From positions 29,719,048 to 29,783,047 of the forward strand of contig JBCFYV010000001.1 of the NCBI GenBank assembly GCA_039000515.1: a stretch of 64,000 bases of DNA. Reading direction: 5' to 3'. Below, piece by piece: positions 11,580 through 22,794 of this stretch. Each line of letters begins with the position of its first letter. Within the stretch, counting starts at the first letter, position 1. This stretch comes from Timema cristinae (Eukaryota; Arthropoda; Insecta; Phasmatodea; Timematidae). The translations under genes and the position numbers were made by a program. The notes below the pieces were generated by a model. That model did no database searches. It had not been told where the DNA came from and was given only the letters and a program-made list of their open reading frames with translations.

Positions 11580-12330
11580 TTAATGATAGTAGTAAATACA
11601 AAAATTTAAAATAAAGTATTTAAATATATATTTTAGCTTCTAACATGACTCCAGATTTTAATAAAAAATATAATCTTTTTTTTATCCTGGGTCTCATAAA
11701 TCATTTCTAGTGAATCTTCTTCTTTTTTTCATTTAGTCTTCATATTCCTTACCTCTCATATTTTTATTCATATATTTTCAGTCGGTTTCTTTCTTCACTC
11801 CACAAACTGAATTATGATGAATGTATTCGTGAAGAGTACCGAACACTAATTTAGCACGCAGAAAGTGATGGAAGGGTTGCTTTTTACTTTACATATACAT
11901 ATATATGCTCAGCTAACACGCGTGCGCGTATATGTGTGTGTGTTTGAGAGCCAGATTCCAAAATGCATTTAACTTGAAAAATAATTTACATGTTTTGGAT
12001 GGCGACGACCCTTCTCTTTAGATCCCTCCGTCTCTCATATTCCAGGTATTTGTCTCGCCTTTGACAAAATTTATCTCTCTCCCTCTCTCTCTTTCTCTTC
12101 TACACGACATAGGGTTGTTTAGGAAGGTATTAAGGGTAGGTGTAGTAGAGGTAGGAGCAAATGAACAACTGAATTAAAATAACGTGACTCACTGCAACAG
12201 TGAGCCATATCCATTTAGCCATGTAGTGGGATTTAAAAAAAAATGGCTTAAATAAAAGACTGACCCAGACGACAGGCTGGAAACAGAAATGGATGTAAAA
12301 GTGGAATTTTTACATTGTTAAATATTGTAT
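11580..12330. other. unassigned, (TC)n microsatellite
   Basis: A CT-rich microsatellite lies at about 12071-12100. No gene was recognised. Confidence 0.4.
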
Positions 12331-12334
12331 AGGA

Positions 12335-12593
12335 CCCCCTGCGGTGGTATAATGGACTAAGGCATCACTCTAGCAATAGACTAGACTACCAATGATGGAG
12401 AGATTGAAGTTTGAATCTCAATCGGGTATAATTAAGGTGGTTTTAAAAAAAAATTGTTTCCATTCTCCCTTAACGCAAATTCGGACACAGCTCATCTAAA
12501 TTTAGCCTTATAATCCACAAAAACATTAACGCACTTTGTACATATAATTTACACGTTCAGGTTATATGCTAAGTTACATGGTGCTAAAAAAAA
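12335..12593 (+). mobile_element. SINE family B, full length
   Basis: CTGCGGTGGTATAATGGACT (head), GTTTGAATCTCAATCGGG (B box), and the tail CATGGTGCTAAAAAAAA. GTATAG occurs on both sides as a possible short target duplication. Confidence 0.8.
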
Positions 12594-12765
12594 TTTGGTA
12601 TAGAATCGAATGAAGGTTGAGCAAGTATTTTTTTAAAGTTTTTAAAGTTATCATATTTTTTGGGATGAATTAAATCATACAGTGCTTTAGTAGGAAAAAT
12701 TAGTTTAATTTTCTATACATAAACCCTGACTTTTATAGGAAGCCCACTTTAAGCAACGAACTTTA

Positions 12766-13018
12766 TTTCTTAGCACTGCGTCATACTACCCGTTCAAGTT
12801 ATATGTTTATGTACTTATCAAGCCAATGATTTTTAAAGGTTAGGAAGGTTATATTTATAGGAAGTGTACCCTCATTTTCGTGGAGGGAGTGTAGAAATCC
12901 ATTTTGTAAAAACCACCCTCAGTACTACCGAACAAGATTCGAACCTTGATCTCCCGGTTTTCGGCAGTCTAGTATAGTACGATAGTAGTACGTTAGACCA
13001 TGTGACCACCGAAGCGAG
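12766..13018 (-). mobile_element. SINE family B, full length
   Basis: The tail AGCACTGCGTCATACTACCC comes first, then GGAGGGAGTG, AACCACCCTCAG, GATTCGAACCTTGATC and ending CACCGAAGCG. A clear minus-strand copy with its tail hairpin region (ACCCGTTCAAGTT) partly decayed. Confidence 0.9.
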
Positions 13019-13365
13019 TACCAACATTTATTGAAATACACTAAAATAAGCTATTTGTATTAATACATTTCATATTTTCATTTATTAATTAAAAATTTCA
13101 TTTAAAAAGTTATCAAAATCTTCCAATAATACTAAACGGTTAATATATAATTTTTTTGAACTAATTATTCTTCTTCTATATGTAAATTTAATCCGCGTGA
13201 TACTTAATATAGTCAAATAAACACGAGAAATAAAATTTAAAGTAAATGCGTCAAATTTTGGCAGGAAAGGGATAGACAATACATTTAAGGGGAATTCATC
13301 CTTAAATAACTCATCCGGGCTTCAAACTCTGGCTTAGAGCTATTCACACCAGTCTAACAGGTATA
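13019..13365. other. no recognisable feature
   Basis: A+T-rich. The 64-codon minus-strand frame at 13085-13279 has A+T-driven composition and no recognised motif. Confidence 0.4.
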
Positions 13366-13445
13366 ATCAAATTCAGATTAAATGTCTGGTTTCCGGTATC
13401 AGAGAAGATGGGTTTGAATCCCAGACGGGTGTAGTGAGTTTTCTT
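13366..13445 (+). mobile_element. tRNA-like SINE head fragment
   Basis: AGAGAAGATGGGTTTGAATC followed by CCAGACGGGTGTAGTGAG matches the B box and following bases of family B. The body is absent. Confidence 0.4.
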
Positions 13446-13689
13446 AGCTAAAGAGATATATTTTATTTAAAGATCTACAGGCATGCAGCAAATAACGGTT
13501 TCCATGGTGATCAAACGAAGATGAAAAACTGAAGATTATCTGTGAAAATTAGATTTTCATGGAAAAAAACTATTTTTTCTGACATCATGGACTCCTAACC
13601 GTTAAAATGAGTGGTCGTTTGTCAAAATCTGTTGTCATTTCTTAGTAATTTCTATTACCGGAAACAAGCTTATATATAAGAAAATAAAT

Positions 13690-13905
13690 ATTTAGCACTG
13701 TGTCTTACTACAAGTTCAAGCTATACGCATATATAAGTACTAATCACGTAGTGAATTAGGTACGAGTACACTTGAATTTAGAGGATTTGTACCCGCATTT
13801 GCGTGGATTTAGAGTGGAAACCTATTTTGGAAAAATACCTTTGTATGCCCACCTTGATTACATCTTGATCTCCCTTTATTGATAGCCTAGCTAAACGAGA
13901 GAGTG
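13690..13905 (-). mobile_element. SINE family B
   Basis: AGCACTGTGTCTTACTAC (tail), TGTACCCGCATTTGCGTGG, AGAGTGGAAACC and TTGATCTCCC in order. The last part of the head is decayed. Confidence 0.8.
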
Positions 13906-13929
13906 AAGCCATATATGCCTTCCAAGTGG

Positions 13930-15150
13930 TTATATGCTTTATGGAAAAATAGTGGTCCGTAATAAAAGGAAAACATGAAAAATTACTAAACTATCACTAA
14001 TACCCTTCTCTTACTTATATTATTACTTAATGCCACAGAGCTCTAGTACACCTGAAAGACAACTAAATAGAATGTAACACAATACATCCGTCTAGACTCT
14101 AGGGGAAACACAATTGCAAAGGGTTAAACGCATTACACTCCTCCGAACACATTGCGTAATGAGACGCGCATATATTGGGTTGCGAGGAAAACACAGCTTT
14201 ACTCATGTCGACCCCGTTAGCGTGATTAAAATTCGGGCAACCTAGACTAGTAGTAGAGACGACTTGAAAAAAAAACTACTAATACAGGTCAATGCTGGGC
14301 TACTATCGGGTAAAATAAATTTTTTATTAGAAGAGTCTTTTAGAAAATACAAGCTTTTTTTGCAGCCAAAATTTATCACAATATTCTAGTATATTATTAG
14401 TGTTTATTATATAGGTATTTATAGTATCTATAAAAAGTGACAGCTTCAGATAACATTGATTGACATATGAATACATCAAAGTAGATATAGTAGGTTTTTT
14501 AATCTCTTAGAAATTGGACTATATTTAACCCTTCCACATTTTCATGATTAATATAGAGTAGTCTATATTATATAAATAGTATTGGTTATGCAGTAATATA
14601 AATACTACATAGGCCTACATACTATTCGTATCGAATAACTATGTTTGTTAGATGATGGTTGCATATTAATCAACGTTGAAGGGGTGGTGAGGTGATGGGA
14701 TAAGTGAGGTTTTTTCAACGTTGTGTGTCATACAGACCAGTCTATGCTACCCAGTTTATTTGTGGAAATTGAAACTGACAAAACCACATACAACGAAAAA
14801 ACTGTTAGCGGTTCGAAAATATTAGATGTAAATTATTCATGGTAGTTATGTGTAATCAACGAGCTAATAAATAAACTCCCAACTATTCATCAGCATTAAA
14901 AAAATATATGTTAAATTACAATATTTGCATCAGGATATTGGGCCGGTCACTAATGAAGTTAGCCATACAACATCAAAACCTAGCCCCATTCATTTACGAA
15001 TCAAGCAAAATGAAATAAGCAACTAAATGCCATGATCTTGTTTATACCTTGATTTACAAAATTTTAGAAAATATTGAAAACTTAAAATTTAAAAACTGAA
15101 TATATATTAAGATCAATATTTTAATTCATTGTCCCATTAATTATCTCTAT
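13930..15150. other. no recognisable feature
   Basis: About 1.2 kb of A+T-rich DNA without a repeat family or a coding stretch that I recognise. Confidence 0.4.
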
Positions 15151-15153
15151 TTT

Positions 15154-15338
15154 CTGATGACAGGGAGATTGGGACTTAAATCCTAGCCGGGTTGCTGAGG
15201 GTGGTTTTTCTTAAAAGGTGTCATACTCTCCTTCATGCAAATGAGTGTAGATTACCTCCAAAATGTTTATTTCTCATCTATACCGTATTAGAATAATTAT
15301 ATGTACATATGAACAGAAAATAATATGTGGTGATAAAA
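15154..15338 (+). mobile_element. SINE family B, 5'-truncated
   Basis: It starts inside the head at GATGACAGGGAGATTGGG and continues through GAGGGTGGTTTTTCTT, ATTAGAATAATTATATG and GTGGTGATAAAAA. Confidence 0.7.
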
Positions 15339-15568
15339 ATTTACCTCTCTAAACTTGGATATACTGCTTAAAAAATAGAAATACAAAGTCATTAAAACGG
15401 CAAAACTGTAAAGAAACAAAACTATAAAACTGTATTCTCCATCATTCAGGACTGGTCCTAGGCAATTTGGGGCCCCCTGTGAACTGTAGAATGTGGGCCC
15501 TATAGGTATGTTTTTAAAAAAGATTAGAAAATTTCAATTGTAAACAAGTTAGATAATATTATGAATCA

Positions 15569-15844
15569 TTATTATTATTAGCACCGCGTCTTACTATCCG
15601 TTCGGGTTTTACGCACTTACGCTAATGTGTAATGGTAGGGTGATTGTGAGATGAAATGAAGGACCTACAGTTTAACGTGGAATCCGAACCACGGTGGAGG
15701 CCTGGTATTCCCCACATTCACAAGATGTCAGAGGTGAAGGAAGGGTTTGGTAATCAGATAAATCTGTGCCGGGACCGAGGATTGAACCCCGGCCGCCAGC
15801 ACAGAAGTCTGACACCTTACCCCTAAACCACCAGGTCACCAAAT
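15569..15844 (-). mobile_element. SINE family A, full length, with TSD
   Basis: The (TTA)n tail and AGCACCGCGTCTTACTATCC come first, the tRNA-like head last (GGTCACC at 15834-15840). TTATGAATCA at 15559-15568 recurs at 15845-15854, a 10-bp target duplication. Confidence 0.95.
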
Positions 15845-15884
15845 TTATGAATCAGACTAAACAAAAAATATATTAGGGTAGCTA

Positions 15885-16116
15885 CAGTAGCCCCATATCT
15901 TCTTTGCTGCTGACTAACAGCTCACTGCTGACTTCCAAAATACCTGATTCCTGATACCTAAATTTTGACCGTCAGAAGTGACAGCTGCTAAACACATATT
16001 TTTGCAGATTATATGGTTCGGTGTAGGGATACATAATTTGGTTTGGTAACTTTTCAAAGCTTTTAGCTGTCAGCTGTGAGCTGTCAGTCAGCAACAAAAA
16101 AGCCACGGGGTTACTG
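15885..16116. mobile_element. TA-flanked MITE, 232 bp
   Basis: The left end CAGTAGCCCC and the right end GGGGTTACTG are inverted, with long subterminal inverted repeats (GCTGACTAACAGCTCACTGC on the left against GAGCTGTCAGTCAGC on the right). A TA dinucleotide flanks each side (15883-15884, 16117-16118), the Tc1/mariner/pogo signature. No coding capacity. A half copy lies at 22724. Confidence 0.85.
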
Positions 16117-16835
16117 TATGTCCTATTGATCTTAAAAAAACATATGTGAACTTAAATTAATTATTTAATAAAAAGACTATTGATTGACGTACTATTTTGG
16201 ATTGAATAAATTATTCAAGACGAAAAACTATACATATACTATAGTTTTCATGTAAAACATAATATAGGTCTTGTTTTAAAAATTTTGTTACAATGTTATA
16301 AGAAATAATTAGATGGCCTATAATAGTAAATAAATACTTAGTAGAGTAGTTTATAGTAATTAACAAGCAGTAAAAGGGCAATACAGCATTTAACAAAATT
16401 GAAAGGTCATTAAATGGCATACACCTTAAGACTTGTTAAAATAACATATTGCAACATATGAAAAATTATAAAAACATTAATTGGCTCGTACAAATCCCTC
16501 ACTATTTTTTATGCGTTTCAACATTTTGCATTTTCGTCATTTAACATTTCTAGCTGTGAAGTCATCTATTATGCCGATGATATTTAGCTGATGACAAATA
16601 TTATTCTCAATAAAAATAGTGTCTAGTCCTGCCATTCTTTCTTGTGCCATAGTATATATAAAATATGTCTTTGTTTAGCTTTAATTTAGAAAAGCTTCTT
16701 TGAAAGAAGAAGAAAATTTAAACATATTATAAATATATTTCATACATTTCAATAAATATAACTTGTTTTAACACAATGATTCTATGAACAGTTTCTAAAC
16801 ACTATTGTTGACAACAAATAGTTATTAAATGATAC
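16117..16835. other. no recognisable feature
   Basis: A+T-rich DNA. The open frame at 16211-16420 (minus) lacks recognisable motifs. Confidence 0.4.
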
Positions 16836-17009
16836 CAGGGCCTTCTTAACAGGATTTTAGGAACCTGTGGAAATGGTTGAGACTATACCAGCTCTATCCA
16901 CAACAGAAATTAAATTTAGGCGGTCAATATGGCACATAAGAACAATATGGTGGCATCCCAGACTGGGATCCCCCAGGAACTGTCCACTGTGCCCATGACT
17001 TAAGGGATA

Positions 17010-17440
17010 GGGAGACCCACGACGTAGCCTCAGGGGAGGAGAGACGAGCAACGTGACCTCAGGAGGCGAGGGATATGAGCGTCGTGCCTCAGGAGCGGAG
17101 GAGAATGAGCGTGTGCCTCAGGAGGCGAGGAGATATGAGCGACGTGGCTGCAGGAGGGGAGGAGATATGAGCGTCGTGGCTGCAGGAGGGGAGAGATATG
17201 AGCGTCGTGGCCGCAGGAGGGGAGGAGATATGAGCGACGTGGCCTCAGGAGGGGAGGAGATATGAGCGTCGTGGCCTCAGGAGGGGAGGAATATGAGCGA
17301 CGTGCTAGAGGGAGAGTTTGACGTCGTGGCCTCAGGAGGGGAGGATATATGAGCGACGTGACCTCAGAGGGGAGGATATATGAGTGACGTGGCCTCAGAA
17401 GGGGAGAAAATACTGGCTGTGGGGCCTCAGGAAGATAGGG
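17010..17440. repeat. GC-rich minisatellite, about 32-bp unit
   Basis: Roughly a dozen imperfect copies of a unit containing ATATGAGCG, CGTGGCCTCAGG and AGGGGAGGAG follow one another. Unit spacing is mostly 31-34 bp with a few longer gaps. The array is far richer in G and C than its surroundings. Open frames cross it on both strands (17053-17265 plus, 17030-17485 minus) because the unit lacks stops, so they are not evidence of a gene. Confidence 0.9.
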
Positions 17441-17589
17441 GAGATGTGAATATAGTATGGGGTAAAGAGGGGGAAAACCAAACAAACATTAATAGAACAG
17501 CTGATGCTCTTGTAATTAATTTCATTGTAATGCCTTAATATATTTTCTATCTTTTTATTAATTTATTTAAACGATTAAAACAAAGGGTT

Positions 17590-18000
17590 AGCTTTGGGGC
17601 CCTTAATCCTTGGAGGATCCCCTCGGATACATCGTTGTATAGGCCAAGAACTGGCTCTGCCCTCAATCTCTAATTAATGAACCAATAAATTATTATTTAT
17701 ATTTAAATACAGGGAAAAAGTTATTAACCTCAGGTCGACAACCTAAAGGGGTCCATGGATGGATTTCAAGAGATCATTAATTTGTGGAAAGAATTAGATT
17801 GCACAGTGATATGTCTTTAAAAAAATAAATATCTAACTTGAAATTTTCTATATTTTAAAAGTATTATCTTTTTATTTAAGGAATTAATACAAAAACTCAT
17901 ATATTACTGATGCACTAGAATTAGGAATAAGGTAAACCTGTCAGCAGGCATTCAATTAGGATCCATTCGAATCGCGGAGTTAAGTATCCTATTTTTCAGC
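17590..18000. other. unassigned, possible old DNA-transposon edges
   Basis: GGGGCCCTTAATCC near 17596 and a CTCAGGTCGACAACCTAAAG stretch near 17730 look like worn ends of DNA transposons, but no partner end was found. Confidence 0.25.
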
Positions 18001-18005
18001 TGGTC

Positions 18006-18166
18006 CACATGAATTGTGGAACAACCTGTAATCCCATTCAACTCCTATATCACTATCCTAACCTCCATGTTCCATTTTGAACAAAGTCACTGTGAATTTA
18101 ATTTTTACTCTGCAGTTCGTGTGAGGTTATTACCGAGCTCGGATGAGTTGTTCCACAATTCGTGTG
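18006..18166. repeat. short inverted-repeat element
   Basis: ATGAATTGTGGAACAAC at 18009-18025 is inverted as GTTGTTCCACAATTCGTG near 18147-18164. The enclosed DNA is unique; a MITE-like origin is possible. The 65-codon frame inside is not credible. Confidence 0.5.
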
Positions 18167-18453
18167 CACAGATATTACTATGCCACATATTTGTTTGTTT
18201 TAATAAATTTTGATAGATGTATTCCAATTTTCTGGTGGGGGTACCTTTGGGGGGGGAGGTTGATTTTATCGCTTGAACAATTACTGTGGCCTTCTCATAC
18301 TTTCCCACTCTAAGCCTGGCTTACTTTCCCTAATATAAGGCTATCTATCCCTTTCCCCCTAACTTAGTTCATTAATAACCTTAGAAGATAACGTAAAGAT
18401 GAGGGTTATACTGCAGGGTGAATGTTAAGATTGGTTTCTTATATCACCCTGTA

Positions 18454-18525
18454 TTATTATTATTGGTTATTATTATTATTATTATTATTAGCACCGCGTC
18501 TTACTACCCGTTCGGGTTATACGCA
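18454..18525 (-). mobile_element. tail-only SINE insertion with TSD
   Basis: Only the last part of the A/B tail is present: an interrupted (TTA)n run followed by AGCACCGCGTCTTACTACCC and the hairpin region to ACGCA. ATCACCCTGTA at 18443-18453 recurs exactly at 18526-18536, so the 72 bases inserted as a unit. It is an extremely 5'-truncated retroposition event. Confidence 0.9.
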
Positions 18526-18699
18526 ATCACCCTGTAGTCCAGGTGAATAATTTGGCAATTACTCTGAAATTCATTTTTATCATCCTGATTCTTAGATAAG
18601 ATGTCATATGATGTTGTTATTTAAAAGTACTTTTGCACTAAATTGTGCTGAAATAAAAGTGTTATTGCACTTAAAGAGGGGATAGAAAGAAGCGCCAAT

Positions 18700-18995
18700 T
18701 AGGTTAAAGTTTTTTTTTACAGTTTTTATCGTAAAATATTTTTGGCCTAAATAAGTTTAAATATTTTGCTTTAGTAGATAGTTTAGTTTAGTGTTCCATA
18801 AATAGCTATCTCAATAGTTATTGAATATTTGTCAAGATTATAGTTGAATAAAACAAAATACTTTTAAATATATAAAAAAAATGTTTAAATTCTTTGATGC
18901 CCATAAAAAATATTACAAAACTTTTGATATAACTATATGTAAAAAACTAAACTAAACGTATCTACTGGAAAATGATTTTTAATATTTCAGCCAAG
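18700..18995. repeat. family F palindromic repeat, copy 1
   Basis: TTTTTACAGTTTTTATCG, AAAATATTTTTGGCC, CAATAGTTATTGAATATTTG and AAACTAAACGTATCTACTGG occur in the order of the other copies at 32.1, 42.8 and 49.9 kb. The two halves are roughly inverted to each other. Diverged. Confidence 0.6.
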
Positions 18996-19170
18996 AGAAT
19001 GTCATTTCATGGAGTGTTACCATGGCAATCAGAGCATGCTTGAAACTGTACCTGCTATTATGTTCTCTCAACATACTGTTGCCATTTGACAAACCACAAA
19101 AAGGTTATTGTGTACATATCTAACATGAGAATGTATTTATATACCCGGTCAATGAGTGTTTGATTAGTTT

Positions 19171-19471
19171 TTTTAAACACCATGTCTTACTACCCATTCA
19201 AGTTATACGGATATGTAGACCTACTAATTACACTAATGTGTCAGTGAGAAGTAAGTCTGGATTTAAATGAAATATACCCGAAATTGCGTGTGGATGAGAG
19301 TGGAAAACCATTTAAGACAAAATAAACTCTGTACACCCCGAATGAGATTTGAACTCCGATACCCCTATCATAGTCAGTCGAGTCTGTTGTGAAAGGGAAA
19401 CCTAAGACTAGAATAGACTAAAGACTAAGAGGGACTAAGTCTAATAGACTATTCGACCACCGAAGCGGATA
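19171..19471 (-). mobile_element. SINE family B with extra head segment
   Basis: The tail ACACCATGTCTTACTACCC, GAGTGGAAAACCATTTAAG and the end CGACCACCGAAGCGG are clear. Between 19398 and 19445 the head carries about 45 extra bases made of short repeats of GACTAAG/AGACTA, a local tandem expansion. Confidence 0.85.
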
Positions 19472-19699
19472 TCAATGATGGTTTTTTTCTGAGCGATTAT
19501 ATAGTCACGGTTACAGTTTAGACCAAGCATTGATTGTCTTGGCAGCCCTGCACGACACGCTACTAGGATAAATCATGTAAAGGATAGGGGAGAAAAAGGG
19601 GAGAAGGTCACATTACACATAATTTCCAGGAAAACTTCATATCTCAAACTACATAAAAACTCCACAAATACTAATTTTTTTTATTGATTTAAATATGAC

Positions 19700-20047
19700 C
19701 AAGGCCATAGCCAGCAAATAATTTCAGGGAGGGGGGGGGATTGGTGTGCATATCCTCCAATTGCCGGAAAATAGAAAAAATTATAATGGTAAACAGTTCT
19801 TGAAGCTATCTGAAGTTTTTTTTTTATCGCAACATAACATCCTAACTGCCAGAGGCTAGGAAAATTAATAAATATTAAACACCTCCAGAACTCTCTGAAG
19901 TGCTTCTTATGGTAACATAACCCCCTAATTTGGGCTTGTATCTTAATTTTGATATTGTTTGAACCATAAATAAAGCTAAATATATTTTGTTAATAAAATT
20001 TTGGGGAGGAGGGTTTGAACCCCCGAAACCCCCCTGTCTCCGGCCTT
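19700..20047. mobile_element. non-autonomous DNA transposon, 348 bp, 8-bp TSD
   Basis: AATATGAC at 19692-19699 recurs at 20048-20055. The ends are inverted: CAAGGCCATAGCCAG on the left and CTGTCTCCGGCCTT on the right, with G-run and C-run blocks behind them. The GGGTTTGAACCCCC motif near the right end is a palindrome, not a tRNA B box. The 8-bp duplication suggests a hAT-type mechanism; no transposase is present. Confidence 0.8.
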
Positions 20048-20219
20048 AATATGACATCAACTTATTTTTACCACAAACTAAAGTGCATTAGAATTGTCTC
20101 ATGATTATCTAACAGATGGCAAAATTAACTCAATCCAAGTTAAAATTATACCTTCTCCCTTCATCCCCTGTACCGTTCAAGTTTTTTTTTTATGTGGGAA
20201 AAGCTGAAATATTTTGACC

Positions 20220-20623
20220 GTAACTCTTGTTCACTTCCGCCCTAACTTTGAAGGCCAATACAGCGAGTGAGCCGCCCTTTATTCCCGCGCGGCTGTGAAT
20301 GGGAAGGATGGCCGCTAAGAGCCAGCCAGCATAGTGAGATGAATTGAATCCTTGGAAGAGAGGAGATAATATATAAGTGCGGTTTCCTGTTGAAGAGCGA
20401 CTATGACGTCATTTCCTTCGCGCTCTCGTCTTGTGCCTGGCCAGTGGACCGTGGCGTGAAGGCTGTGAGAGAGAGAGGCACGAGGGAGGGGTAGAATATA
20501 AAGGAGGGGGTGATGATTGAAAGATAGAGAGAGAAGGAACACTCACGTCTGATTGGTACGTTATATTTTGATCCATCGTTTGTTGTGAATGAAATCAAAA
20601 GAGACGTAGCGAGAAGCCATCAG
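20220..20623 (+). promoter_or_regulatory. candidate promoter and non-coding first exon
   Basis: A CpG-rich patch in A+T-rich surroundings. A perfect CRE octamer TGACGTCA lies at 20404-20411, and a TATA-like TATAAAGG at 20497-20504 predicts a start near 20528-20535. An inverted CCAAT box (ATTGG) is near 20553. A consensus-like splice donor GTAAGATT begins at 20623, so a short 5' exon of about 90 bases is conceivable. A family A SINE sits immediately behind this donor. No coding exon could be linked to it. Confidence 0.4.
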
Positions 20624-20635
20624 TAAGATTCATGA

Positions 20636-20919
20636 TATTATTATTATTATTATTATTAGCACCGCGTCTTACTACCCGTTCGGGTTATACGCACTTACGC
20701 TAATGTGTAATGGTACGGTGATTGTGAGATGAAATGGAGAACTACAGTTTAACGTGGAATCCGAACCACGGTGGAGGCCTGGCATGCCCACATTCACAAG
20801 ATGTCTTGTCAGAGGTGAAGGAAGGGTTTGGTAATCAGATAATCTGTGCCGGGACCGAGGATTGAACCCCGGCCACAGCACAGAAGTCTGACACCTTACC
20901 CCTAGACCGCCAGGTCACC
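20636..20919 (-). mobile_element. SINE family A, full length, with TSD
   Basis: TAAGATTCATGA at 20624-20635 recurs at 20920-20931 (12 bp). It contains the full order from (TTA)n tail to the GGTCACC end. The open frame 20672-20881 lies entirely within it and is not a gene. Confidence 0.95.
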
Positions 20920-21048
20920 TAAGATTCATGAAGATTGTGGTAATGTAATTTTTTGGGGTCCTTCTTTCAGTTAAATTAATTCCCATGATTTATTTATTTT
21001 TGTTACTAGTAATAGTGTTGAAAAAAAAATACTACTGTTTCATGAACA

Positions 21049-21305
21049 TTAGACCTCATTCCGTCCATATTCTTCTCGTTATTATAGTATTTCTAGTAGT
21101 TCTGTGAACAGTGGACCTCGCTAACTCCAAGTTATTATCGTTATTACAATCTTACTAGTAGTTCTGTGAACAGTACACCTCCAGGCCGCCACCGTGGTTC
21201 GGATTCCACGCTAAACTGTAGGTCCTTCATTTCATCTCACAATCACCCTACCATTACACATTAGCGTAAGTGCGTATAACCCGAACGGCTATTAAGACGC
21301 GGTGC

Positions 21306-21367
<62 letters not shown>

Positions 21368-21475
21368 CATACAAACCTCGCTCCCTCCATGTTATTATCG
21401 TTATTACATATTACTAGTAGTTCTGTAAACTGCAGAACTCACCTGATCCATGTTATTATCGTTAATACTGATTTA
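21049..21475 (+). repeat. 62-bp tandem repeat interrupted by a SINE
   Basis: About four units, each containing GACCTC, TTATTATCGTTATTA, CTAGTAGTTCTGTGAAC. Unit 2 is 21111-21172. The third unit is split at about 21180 by a family A SINE and resumes at about 21367. Confidence 0.8.
21181..21366 (+). mobile_element. SINE family A, 5'-truncated
   Basis: It starts in the body at CCAGGCCGCCACCGTGG, keeps CGTATAACCCGAACGG and GACGCGGTGCTTAA, and ends in a long (AAT)n run. The poly-asparagine open frame at 21302 is just this run. Confidence 0.9.
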
Positions 21476-21734
21476 ACATTCTCTTTGGATTTATTTCTAA
21501 AGTCATATAGTTTTTTTTTAGTTAGTAATGGTTAAATCTCACACAATAGCAATATGAACTCTAATTTTATACGTTCAAATAAACTTATCTCGAAACCTAA
21601 TAGAGTTTACAAGGGTTGCGTACACAAAAAGTGTTTGTTTGGCATTACATTTACAACGTTTCAGATAAAGATTAATCTCTAGCATAAACGAGTGAGAAGT
21701 TATGATTATTTAAATATGGAAAAGATGGGAAGTT

Positions 21735-21992
21735 CTTCTAGTCTGGTCTCCCTATCAATGGGACTATATGGGTGTAGAAAGTGGGGTGAAGTTGAGGCTC
21801 GAATCCTGGTAAAAAGATTTTATCCCTAAATGGTTTTAATTTCTCTTACCACGGAAATGCGGGTATATAATCCATACCTTACTCATCCCTACCTCATTAA
21901 CGAGTTAAACGCGGCTAGCCAAAAAAAAAGTTAAACAAAGTGCACAAAAATACTAATTAACTAGGAGGTTAGAAAGACGTGGTGCTAAAAAG
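21735..21992 (+). mobile_element. SINE family B, diverged
   Basis: GAGGCTCGAATCCTGG (B box), CGGAAATGCGGGTATATAAT, CCCTACCTCATTAACG and the late tail GAAAGACGTGGTGCTAAAAA. Between body and tail is a filler of about 50 bases. Confidence 0.65.
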
Positions 21993-21999
21993 AACTCAA

Positions 22000-22720
22000 A
22001 AAAGATTTGCTGCGCGAGTAAATGGACACGAGTTAAACATGGCTACCGTGGTCAGCCTGTATATGCCTATGACCGTAATGACTCCGCCAATGAAACTAGT
22101 TCGGCAAGGAATAATGGTTAATTTTAAATTATTACTGCAGTAGGGATCGTATATTGGATACGTTTTGTTGGTTAAATTAATAAAGCAGTATATATTTAAA
22201 TTACTATTTAATATAGTTATTTAATTCTAGTATTTCACGCGTTTTTGGATAAAGTGTGATTTATGTCAACAGATATATTGTAAATTCATAATATCAATTT
22301 CAGTTCCGTCATAGAGGACAAATTTATAAATTATGTAATTTAACTACTAATAATTATTGCACCTGGTCTTTCATTATAACAATTAGCCTGAGGCGATTAT
22401 CCAATCGGATAATGTAGGTGCCGTTAAATATTTTTACTAACATGACTCCCGAGAGTTTGACACAAGATTGTCCCTGACTCGAGCGTGTTCAAAGCAAGTG
22501 TGACGATCTACTTCACCGAAAACCAGAAATTAAAAAAAAAAAAAAAAAAAAAAAACTACCAATTATTCTCGTGATCAAACATGGGACAAATAGCTCTCCT
22601 GTACCGTTAGTTGTGATACCCTGTGTGGCCCAAACCAAGTTAAGCCAATAATCCCGACTAAAGCTTTTATGGCGCTATCTTTATTTGCTGGAGACTCTCA
22701 AAATAAGGCTGTTTTTCCTG
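22000..22720. other. unassigned; A-run
   Basis: A run of about 23 A lies at 22531-22554. The rest is not recognised. Confidence 0.4.
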
Positions 22721-22723
22721 CTA

Positions 22724-22790
22724 CAGTAGCCCCATGGCTTCTTTTGTGCTGACTGACAGCCCACAGCTGACTTCTGACAGTCTACATTTA
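22724..22790. mobile_element. half copy of the 15885 MITE
   Basis: CAGTAGCCCCATGGCTTCTT and GCTGACTGACAGCCCACAGC match the left end of the element at 15885-16116, again preceded by TA. The right end is missing. Confidence 0.75.
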
Positions 22791-22794
22791 GGCA

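Noticed and set aside
17030..17485. 151-codon minus-strand frame rich in Pro, Arg, Ser
   Set aside because: It is translation of a GC-rich minisatellite, equally open on the other strand.
16840..17660. Possible single DNA transposon spanning the minisatellite (CAGGGCC near 16836, CTGGCTCTGCC near 17651)
   Set aside because: Ends match too poorly and no target duplication was found.
21302..21535. Frame beginning with a poly-asparagine run
   Set aside because: The run is the AAT tail of a SINE. The same applies to the poly-Asn frame at 58792-59106.
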